From assembly GCF_019279795.1 (NCBI RefSeq), contig NC_056744.1, forward strand, positions 1,502,230,667 to 1,502,294,666: a stretch of DNA of 64,000 nt. The letters are read 5' to 3'. Positions within the stretch are counted from its first letter, which is position 1; each line of letters opens with the position of its first letter. This DNA is from Protopterus annectens. Lineage: Eukaryota; Chordata; Ceratodontiformes; Protopteridae. Below are positions 55,878 through 64,000 of this stretch, one piece after another. Made by a program: the position numbers and the translations under genes. Under the pieces are notes generated by a model. The model was given only the letters and a program-made list of their open reading frames with translations. It ran no database searches and was not told the origin of the DNA.

Positions 55878-56506
55878 CTGTGACCTTTTGTCTTGTGTGC
55901 TATTACTATTGGGAAAAGGGTTTTAGCAATGCAATGTGTAGGGTTGGGCTTAGGGACAGGGTAGGGTTACAGTTAGCATATATGAGTAAGTTGATGGAGG
56001 GGTCAAAAACTAACTCCAAGAAACCACAACAGTAAGGTAAAGAAGAAAGTTCCTTAATCAAACTTCTTGCTGATTTCACAAAAACACACTGCATACGCAG
56101 TAATGAAATGGAAATTGATCAAACAGATCGACAGTTCCCATTGTGACAAAATCAACAGTTTGTCAATTCCCAATGGATCAATATATATACATGCATCCAC
56201 ACATATTTGATGGCCTAAGATGACTGTTTGTGAACTAACATAGTTCAGCACACAGCTGGAAGTGTTACAAGTCCACGTGTTTCTAAAGTTTATCTGTATA
56301 TGACATGTTTGGTAGGTTTGCATATACAGTTAGCCAATGAGTACCTATTTTTAACAAGGGTCCCCACCAAATACCACTCCACTAGTAAAGGATAATAGTA
56401 ACATATTGTGAAGTATAAAAATACTAGCAGATCAGTATAATGCCACACATAGTCATGCATTTTCAGACCTTGGTCTATACTCTGGTGGCCACAATTCCAT
56501 ACTCCA
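55877..56506. other. No recognisable gene
   Basis: A/T-rich sequence up to MITE copy 2. Confidence 0.45.
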
Positions 56507-56514
56507 CACATTGG

Positions 56515-56862
56515 GATTCACTTTGAAGTATCAAAATTTCAGAACATCAAAACTATGATCAGCGAAGACCAGAGGATCGAAGTACTAAAATATCGAACTG
56601 AACCCCCACCCCCAAAAATGTGGAACTGTATTTCAAGTTTTTAAAGGGCAGCAACCCCCCCCCCCCGCACCTCCCATACTCTCTGCTAATTAAATATACC
56701 AACTACGAGATCGCAATATGGTTAACAGAATGGTAAAGTTCTCGTTACGCACTGTACAGATATCTCCATTCACAAGATTTGATATTTCATTACTTTGATC
56801 CTCTGGTCTTCAAAGATCAGAGGTTCAATGTTCTAAAATATCGATCCTTCAAAGTGAAACCC
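56515..56862. mobile_element. hAT-like MITE, copy 2
   Basis: 348 bp flanked by CACATTGG (56507-56514) and CACGTTGG (56863-56870), an 8-bp duplication with one mismatch. Inverted ends pair TTCACTTTGAAG with the CTTCAAAGTGAA near the right end, over about 46 bp. The core (ATACCAACTACGAGATCGCA, GGTAAAGTTCTCG) is clearly related to MITE copy 1 at 45.35 kb. A C run lies at 56651-56665. Confidence 0.8.
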
Positions 56863-56870
56863 CACGTTGG

Positions 56871-57310
56871 ACATTTTACATAACAAGCATGCTATATGAG
56901 TCTGTACTTCTGCTACTGATTGTTCTTGTATACTGATCCCATTTGATGCAATGGAATTTAGGGACTGTAGCATACCATTAAAGATTGCACATTTTTCATT
57001 TGCACTTTACATGCACAAGCCTTGTCTTGGAATTGCACCTATCTTTCACACTCTCACAAACTTAGGGCAGTGCCTGTCCTAGTATAAATGGTTTTGCAAT
57101 CCATACACGTTACAGGTAGTACATTACAGAAGGATTCCTTCTAGAAATGCTTTTATGAAAAATATGAGGAAGCCTCTATACTAGATAGTCATGTGCAAAG
57201 GGAGGAAATCATTTGTTTGCACATTTCTGATACTAGAAGTGCAAGAAGCATTTCTCAGAGGAAACTGGTTGTTTTTTTTGGGGTTTTGTTTTTTTTTTTT
57301 TTTTTTTTGC
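56871..57310. other. No recognisable gene; T run at its end
   Basis: Contains two T runs (about 57270-57309) directly before the RTE fragment; otherwise featureless. Confidence 0.45.
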
Positions 57311-57730
57311 CTGTAAAGTCAGAGCAGTTGAGGAAGCTAGAGCTGATGAGATGGAAGTGCCTTGAGATGAAAGGTAGGATATACTGTACATTGTGGGACA
57401 GACAAAGAAATGAGGACATGAGAATTGAAGTTAAAGGCGCTGCATTTGCAGAAAAGGTCAAACATAGCAGATTACCATGGTTCGAGCACATATGCAGAAA
57501 ATAAGACAATCTTGTGAAGAAGATTTGGGACAAACAGGAATAAGGCAAAAAGAAAACAAGGGCATCTTTTAAAGAGGTGGAAGGATTGCGTGAGACAAGA
57601 CCTGCGACAGTCAGGCATGAGTACAGATGAAGGTAGGAGAGTGGCACTGAATACAGAGAAATGGAGACAGTTGACAACACCCTGACCCCATGTAGAAAAT
57701 GAGAAAAGGGTACTTAATGATGATGATAAA
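57311..57730 (+). mobile_element. RTE-type LINE 3' end, copy R3
   Basis: KSEQLRKLELMRWKCLEMKGRI, then RNEDMRIEVKGAAFAEKVKHSRLPWFEHICRK is the RTE C-terminal part. Beyond a stop, NLVKKIWDKQE and a decayed KRW..CVR.DLRQSGMST follow. It ends TLTPCRK with an ATGATGATGAT tail (57718-57727). Same family as R1 and R2, 5'-truncated, more mutated than R2. Confidence 0.78.
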
Positions 57731-57852
57731 GCATTCTCTGTATCTGCTGCTATCATCATAAAAACAAAAATGGATGAGAGCATATCCTTGCTAATCCCAA
57801 TTTACAAATTAAAGTCCATTTCATGAACAGATGTTTTATCAGTCATTAAAAT

Positions 57853-58133
57853 AAGGGGTTGCTATAACAGCCAAGGTATTTACCTTACAGATACAAGATA
57901 CAGGGTTTGATTCTCTTTGGAAGCATAGCTAGGTGTAAAAAAAGGCTACCTGGGGGTTATTATCCAATGATTACTTATGAACCATGAAATGTTCAGGGTT
58001 GCGGGTTGGTATAATGATTAAGGTGTTTACCTCACAGTCACAAGGTACAGAGTTTGATCCTCATATCTTTGAAATGGAAACTGGTTAGATTAAAATGGTC
58101 CACAAGTGCAGATAGCCTAGTACTAACCTATGA
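57853..58133 (+). mobile_element. tRNA-derived SINE pair; the right unit has a CR1-like 3' tail
   Basis: The left unit (57857-57925: TTGCTATAACAGCCAAGG..., GGGTTTGATTCTC B box) is followed by the right unit (58006-58133: GGTTGGTATAATGATTAAGG A-box region, GAGTTTGATCCTC B box). The right unit ends GCAGATAGCCTAGTACTAACCTATGAAT, which matches the last 30 bases of the CR1 copies (GCAGATAGCCTAGTATGAACCTATGAAC). Sharing a 3' end with a LINE is how SINEs recruit the LINE reverse transcriptase. Confidence 0.7.
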
Positions 58134-58526
58134 ATAAAAAAAGATATAACACAAATGCAAAATGTATAATATGTGTTATCACTGTCCAGATTGTACCATC
58201 ACTGTCGGGTGAATCATGACAGATGCAGTGATCAGACCGTACCATGACTTCCATGGTCTGTATTACAGTCCAACAATCCAAACACATTATTAAACAGCTA
58301 GTGATTCTCCGTTGAAGGGCAACACAAGAAAAATTTGTCCTTGGGGGTGTGGAGGGAACTTTTTTTGGAGATACTGCCTCTAAGAAGTACGTGCATAACA
58401 CGTTTACACAGGTGGAACGTGTGCTTTGGCCAACATGGGAAAGTAACTCTCAGTAACTGGATTCCATTACCTTTATAGAACGCTGAAAAAACACTGAAAA
58501 GAACATGTATTTTTAAATAAACAACC

Positions 58527-58532
58527 TTTATT
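58527..58532 (-). promoter_or_regulatory. Candidate polyadenylation signal of the TRIM-like gene
   Basis: AATAAA on minus (TTTATT on plus), 777 nt below the stop codon of the PRY-SPRY exon. It would give a 3' UTR of roughly 0.8 kb. Other weaker candidates exist; unproven. Confidence 0.4.
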
Positions 58533-59308
58533 GATTTTAGACATTATTCACATTGCAAAACATAAAACTCAAATAAATTACCCACTCCGAACTCCAAAAG
58601 CAAATTAAAAATAGAGAGTGAGAGAGAAATGCCTTTCATTGATGAAACAGCTGTTCAGAGATGATGCTCATTCTCGACATATGATCAATCTCATTAATTG
58701 TTGACTAAGTTAAGACATCAAAGGGAAATAAAGGAAGATACCTCCTTGTACTCAATTTAACTGATTTACACTGGTTATAAATATGATCACTTGAAGAGCC
58801 TTAATCAGGAAAAATATTGTATACATTTGTAAATAAATGTCTTTCTATGAACTGAGGCACAGAAAATACAGGAGTGAAAGACAAATAAGGCTTGGCTTGC
58901 AGAGTTTAAGCATTATAAAGTCAAAAGACAAAAACAGTGATAGATTAAAACCATGGTTTGCTTGCACGTTTTGTTTTCTTGATAATTTTGCAAGAAGAGG
59001 AAGTATGAAAAGTGAAGCTTGTTTTGCAGCTCTGATATTAATTCCTAACAGTACTGATACTGTAGAAATCTTTAATTCAAGATCTAATCTTCATTAAAAC
59101 ATCACAAAAGTTACAAAAACCATGTAAACCTCATCAATGTAAAATACTAAAACAGTGCCATTAATTTCATAGGAATGCTGCCAAAGGTAGTTACCCTTCA
59201 CACTTCATTATCCTGAAGTTTGTTACTGTTTGTATACTGTAGTCATATTGTCACTCATTGAATATGTTTTAAAAAGAATTCTCACATCTGTCAGGTTTCC
59301 AGTCAGAA
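58533..59308 (-). other. Probable 3' UTR of the TRIM-like gene
   Basis: A/T-rich and without ORFs of note, directly downstream of the PRY-SPRY stop codon. Assigned by position only. Confidence 0.45.
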
Positions 59309-59853
59309 TTATAATTTTAAATGAATAAGTTTCAAGGGCTCTGCATTGTTGCCTCTATTATTATGACAAGGGCTGAAGAGAGGGAAGAGTCTATCCTTGA
59401 AGTTGTCAGTGAAGGTGTAGATGTGGAACATATTTTCAGCATTATAAAATGACACCTGTCCACCCTCATAATCTAGGTATACACCAATCCGCTGGGGTTT
59501 CACACTCAGGCTGAGAATCTTCACCGGTGTGTCTAGTGCCTTGTACACATTCTCTTTCCTCAGACAAATAGTCCAGTATCCATTTTCAGGGCTCACTCCA
59601 ACTTGTCCCTTTCTGTTAACGGACTCTCTGGCAACAGCCACATACCATTCAGTCTTGTTCCCCACTTCCACCTCCCAGTAATGCCTCCCCGATATGAACC
59701 CCTCTGATCCCATAACAAAGACATAAGGATTAAATCTCTCAGGTTTGTCAGGGAGGTTCTGGTTAACATCACCATATGTCACACTGGTCAGATTCTCAGA
59801 CAGAATAAGATTATTATGCGCAGTGTTAGGGTCCAAGGAAAGCTTAACGAAAT
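59309..59853 (-). CDS. Last exon of a TRIM/butyrophilin-type gene: PRY-SPRY (B30.2) domain
   Basis: A T-rich tract and ACAG acceptor (59857-59854 on minus) open an exon of 545 nt in phase 1. It encodes about 180 residues and the stop TAA at 59309-59311. PRY part: [22 protein letters not shown], with the LDP motif. SPRY part: [24 protein letters not shown] (WEVEV motif), [16 protein letters not shown], then [23 protein letters not shown] (LDYE motif) and [10 protein letters not shown]. The frame is open and all three B30.2 signature motifs are intact, so this looks like a working host exon. In TRIM E3 ligases the domain binds the target protein. RING, B-box and main coiled-coil exons are not in the window. 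Exact paralogue not determined. Confidence 0.9.
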
Positions 59854-60023
59854 CTGTAAAAAAAAAAAAAATGTTTACATCAAATTCTTTCTCAGAATGA
59901 AAAGATCTTACAACTGTCATCAATGTAACAGGCCACAAACAGTTAAATGCTAAGCTTGCAATGCAAGTTTCATATTTATGCACTTCCATGTTTCCATTTG
60001 ATTTTAATTAACATGATATCCAC

Positions 60024-60089
60024 CTTGTATAGCAAAGCACAGCTCTCGCAGGCCATACATCACAAAAGGCAGATTTACAGCAATGTGAC
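60024..60089 (-). CDS. Preceding short exon of the TRIM-like gene
   Basis: On minus, TTATTCCAG precedes a 66-nt exon ending CAAG before GTGGAT (donor at 60023). It reads HIAVNLPFVMYGLRELCFAIQ in phase 1-1. Its last G joins the AT of the next exon to give Asp, so the protein continues [11 protein letters not shown], the usual join before the PRY motif in TRIM genes. The intron would be 170 bp (60023-59854). Phase and sequence fit well, but no transcript evidence is available. The next exon upstream was not found. Confidence 0.75.
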
Positions 60090-60385
60090 CTGGAATAACA
60101 GTGGAACCCCATTTCCTGTTCTAGTATAATAAAGACAAAACATATTCAAAGTCGCCAGCAGAGCATAGAGACCCTGCAGTAGTTATTCTTTTTCCCCTCC
60201 CACTAGAGGCAAGTGAACATACCTTTAGGCACACAATATTCCACCTAAATCATCCCTATGCCAACATCAGAACAAGAGCATTTAATTGAAATGGTCATTA
60301 AAAAGGTGACCACATCCAGGCAACATGACTTTTTACCATGCATACATCCCTAGCACAGAAACATCTCAACATCAGTATATAGATA

Positions 60386-60387
<2 letters not shown>
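60090..60387. other. Probable intron of the TRIM-like gene
   Basis: No domain seen; assigned by position upstream of the 66-nt exon. Confidence 0.4.

Positions 60388-60464
<77 letters not shown>
60388..60464. repeat. (CA)n(TA)n compound microsatellite
   Basis: CA repeats to about 60425, then TA repeats to 60464. Confidence 0.95.
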
Positions 60465-60467
<3 letters not shown>

Positions 60468-62325
60468 GGAAATACTAGCTCAATGGATCCAGCATTTTAA
60501 CATCTTCAAGACACTACAAGCCAAATGTTAGCAATGAAAGCACATCACAAGTACTTCTGTTAAGTAACCAGCCTCTTCACTAAATAAAATCTGGGTTATA
60601 AACAAAATTAGAGAGAGATAGAAATCACATCAGAGCTATCCAAACTTACAATTAATTCAGCCTTTGGCAACATTAACTTCCATACTTTCTAGAATAAGTA
60701 CAAAACAGTTCAGTCTTTTCACTAGTTTCAAATAATACAAACTTTTTTTCAAAGCTATGTAAAACAAATCTCACATTTCAATCTTCCAAGAAATATAGGT
60801 AGTTTTTACCAGGTCCTTTTATTAGGTCTGTACTTCATTTTAGCTTCCAGATTCATTTTGGCTTGAAGCCTCAGTCCCATTAACTCCCTTGGATTCATAT
60901 CAGCCTCCAAGTGTCTCTCATTGGGCCTCCTATCTGTTATCAGCTCACAATGACAATTTCTAGTTAGACCTCCTGACCTGTATCAGCCTCATCTGGATTC
61001 TTTATGGTTAGCCCTTCTGGCCACCATGTTCTCAGCCCTTACTGCAGTCTCTCCCTGGTGAGAACTTCACCTAGCTCTTTTTTCAGTAATCTTGTGACAG
61101 CTCAACCCAGCTCTCTTCTTGGTTCTTCCCAGGATGCTCTCTCTCTCTCCAGCTTTGATGTAAGATCTTATTTTTAGAAGATGGGGTTTGATAGAGGGAG
61201 ACGCTTCACCCACTCTGAACATCTTCTTTGGTTCTGACTCCCCCCCCCCCACCGTGGGCCATTTCATCACAAAACACTTTGCCTGAGTCAGTACACTACA
61301 TGACCCTAGCTCTGACCTGGGGTTGAGAATGACCTCAGTGGCCAGCCACCTTCCAGCATCGCTGGATAAACTTTTCTGTGGCAACAAGGTAACACCCAAC
61401 CATCTATTTATTGCACCATAGTAGGAACCATAGATATCTAAATACCTGTAGACTGGCTTCCTTTGGTGGTATTCTGACCTGAGATTGCCTTATCCACGTG
61501 GATCTATAAACATTGAGACATTCAGTCTAGCATGTCTCTGGTATATCTGACAATTGCTGAAATTCCCTTGAGTTCTGAGGTTTTTCTGACATGCTCTGTC
61601 TCAGGCAATGATGAGTTCATATTTATTAAAAAAATCAACCAAATTGTGCTCATTTGTGGTATTGCTTACACCGCCAATGAACATCTTCTCTGCAGTACAA
61701 TTTAAATCATAATTAAGGATTATTTCTATTTTAAGACCTTTATCCAGTATCAAATTTTGACAGGAGCTTCATACCTTACAGTCTGGCGGAATATTTTCAG
61801 CTTTCTGGTGTAGTTTTGAGGTTCCTCTGTCCGTTTGTTGCATATTTATTGCTGCTGTTTTTGTTTCAGCTAATATTATTTTATCTATGTCCCTCAGCAT
61901 TGTAGGTTGTTGTTTTAAGAAGCGCACCCTATGGAGCTCTTGTCATTTTTTTATAAACACCTTAATTGAATTATTACTTGTGACACAGGCAAATTTACAT
62001 TTATACAACAGTAATCAAATTATATTAAGTTAACATTAATAAGCATTATGCTGCAGATATATTGCTATATATCATATAACCTAAAAAACATTATATAAAT
62101 TATTCAATTCATGTCCCTTTTTTAAACAAGAAACATCTTTATTAAACCATCACTTATGACAAACAATCATACAATTATATAAATGAAAACGATCCACACT
62201 GACACAATCCTAGCTGCAGGCATTTTACATCACAAACCAAAATGACACACTCCCAATTGCAAACATTATACATCACTTATCTTCCCAATCATTTTCAGTC
62301 AAACATTACATACCTCATTTAAGTC
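60465..62325. other. 1.9 kb without a recognisable gene
   Basis: A 110-codon minus frame at 61067-61399 has no known domain and odd composition. Two similar TTTATAA/TTATTAAA...ACTT(G/A)TGAC segments (about 61950-62030 and 62140-62180) could be upstream repeats of the PLE that follows. No TRIM coiled-coil, B-box or RING exon was found. Confidence 0.45.
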
Positions 62326-64000
62326 TTGCCTTCTTTTAAACCTCATTTCCTCCCTGTGTGTAGACAAGGGGAAGACACAAATGTTTCATGCAAAAAGAAT
62401 AGCACTTTTAACCCCCGATTACATCCAACCTTAAACATATTGGAGAAAGTGATTACTGAAGAAATTTATCAACTTAAAAACAGGAATAAACAAGTTTCTA
62501 ATTTGAAATGAACAGAAAGGAAGTTTTTTGATAGTCTACATAATGACAAGACTATACATATCATGAAAACTGATAAGGAAGGGGGAAGAGTGTTTTATAT
62601 CACTGATTACAACAAAGTAATGGATGATTTATTATTGGATACTAATACTCACTTCCATTAATGAAGTACACATAGCTTTCTGTATGATAGACTCCTATTT
62701 CGAAGACTATTTGGTAGAAAAAAGAATTACAAGTGACATTTACAACTTTACTAAAGCTGATAATTCAGTAGTACCCACCATCTTTGGGATCACCAAAGTT
62801 CACAAGTCTATTGATAATCCATTTAGACCAATCGTAGCAGCGAGAGGATCAAAGACTTACCCCATAGGTGTGGCTATTGATAGATGGATAAAGCCAATTT
62901 ATGAGAATATTGGCCATTTAATCAAGGATTCTTGGGACTTTTATTTATTTAACTATCAATGTGGTAGATTTACTCACCAGTATTCCCAGAGATGAAGGGA
63001 TAGAATATTTTCATAGAAGTCTTAGGATATATAGCAATTTTTCTAACAATAAAATATCTATGTTGGTAGAACTTATGCCTATGGTTTTAGAAAATAATTT
63101 TATATTATTTGAGGGAGAACACTTCAAGCAAATAAAAGGGGTGGCTATGGGGGCCTCATGTACTCCATGCTACCCAAATATGGTGATTTCTGGATTGAGA
63201 GACTGATATAGTACTTACATCTGAATACTGGAAACATATGAGATTTTAAGGAAGATTTTTGAATGATATCTTTATTCTGGGGAAGGGCCCAGCAACACTT
63301 ATTACAAAGTTTGCTGAATATTTGAACAGTTCCACACACTTTTTAAAATTTACTTTTAACTTTGATTGTAACAAAATTAATTACTTAGAAACTGTAATTG
63401 CACACATGGGTCAAGTCTTCAAATCCAACATTTATAGGAAGCCTACATTTAGTAATACATATTTAGACTACATGAGCTGCCATCCATACAAAAAGAAAAG
63501 GGCAATACATTCGGGCAGCAAAAATGACTTCCCACTTGGATGAACTCCCCAAGGAACTTGATAAGATCGCAGATATGTTTTTGGCTAGATGATACTCACC
63601 CCCCCTCACCCACCCAGGCATGGTAAAGAATGTTAGGGTTTATGTGGAAAGAGAGTGAGGTAAAAGTATAAACCCTTTTAGGTGTTGGAATGGAGAAAGG
63701 TAATACAACTTGTAAGGAAAGCAATTATGAAAGGGAAATGATGATTCAATATTCACCACAAGTTAATGACACTACAAAAATAATAAGAAAAAAATTAGAA
63801 TGTTTTGAAAACCAACCTTGCTATGTATCAGATATTATGTCCAGAAACTTTTTGTTCTCTTACAAAATGGGAAAGAATTTAAAATAAAGCTTAGAAGTTG
63901 GTGCCAAACACATTTCAGGGTCAATTGGGGAAAATGGACCTTTAAATGTAGAGCTTACACACAGTGTAGTTATATTTTGGAGGCCAAGTTTATAATTTTA
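62326..64000 (+). mobile_element. Penelope-like element P4, 5' part to Cys-rich motif, runs off the window
   Basis: Order: FKPHFLPVCRQGEDTNV and LNILEKVITEEIYQLKNRN (N-terminal), IMKTDKEGGRVFYITDYNK, the PTIFGITKVHKSIDNPFRPIVAARGS block, INVVDLLTSIPRDEGI-type block, KGVAMGASCTP (near 63140), DIFILGKGP with the catalytic region degraded (about 63262), FKSNIYRKPTFSNTYLDYMSCHPY, and finally TFKCRAYTQCSYILEAKF (about 63933-63995), the decayed Cys motif before GIY-YIG. Distinct from P2/P3 and possibly of the same group as P1. Several frame breaks. The nuclease should lie beyond 64000. Confidence 0.85.

Noticed and set aside
55735-56035. CVCVCV-rich ORFs
   Set aside because: Translation of the (GT)n microsatellite.
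61067-61399. 110-codon minus ORF upstream of the TRIM exons
   Set aside because: No coiled coil, B-box, RING or other domain, and no convincing splice sites; treated as chance.

Overview
This is eukaryotic, almost certainly vertebrate, DNA that is mostly stacked transposable elements. The only host gene seen is the 3' end of a TRIM/butyrophilin-type gene on the minus strand near 58.5-60.1 kb (PRY-SPRY exon plus the short exon before it). The repeat mix is CR1-type LINEs with an SGNH esterase, RTE LINEs, Penelope-like elements (PLEs), a DIRS-type element, two-gene Harbinger DNA transposons, hAT-like MITEs and tRNA-derived SINEs. That mix suggests a large, repeat-rich, non-mammalian genome, most likely an amphibian or a lobe-finned fish. 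The species call is inference.

Layout. 0-0.8 kb: 3' end of a PLE with a hammerhead-like motif. 1.4-4.7 kb: simple repeats, a duplicated LINE scrap, a Myb/SANT fragment, two divergent tRNA-like heads and a cluster of three perfect inverted repeats. 5.1-11.2 kb: two CR1 copies. 11.9-23.8 kb: a Harbinger transposon (Myb gene on +, transposase on -) broken up by an antisense CR1, a near full-length CR1 and another LINE. 25.0-28.5 kb: a CR1 closely related to the one at 17.7-21.7 kb. 28.8-37.2 kb: two PLEs joined head to head inside one 14-bp target duplication. 37.6-41.4 kb: second Harbinger, again Myb on + and transposase on -. 42.9-49 kb: an RTE scrap, a third Harbinger (transposase on +) interrupted by a 365-bp MITE, and a longer RTE copy. 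49.1-53.0 kb: near full-length antisense CR1. 53.1-54.7 kb: SINE head and DIRS recombinase fossil. 55.8-58.1 kb: microsatellite, second MITE, RTE 3' end, SINE with a CR1-like tail. 58.5-60.1 kb: TRIM gene end. 62.3-64 kb: a different PLE running off the window.

No element looks fully coding. The most intact reading frames are the RT of the CR1 at 25-28.5 kb (one stop), the RT of the antisense CR1 at 12-14.9 kb, and the RT-bearing frames of the head-to-head PLE pair. The main interest lies in insertion structure (clean target duplications, a reading frame that resumes across an insertion, a composite PLE insertion), in ribozyme-like RNAs in the PLE ends, and in a SINE that appears to borrow the CR1 3' tail. 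No CRISPR, operon or bacterial-type feature is present.
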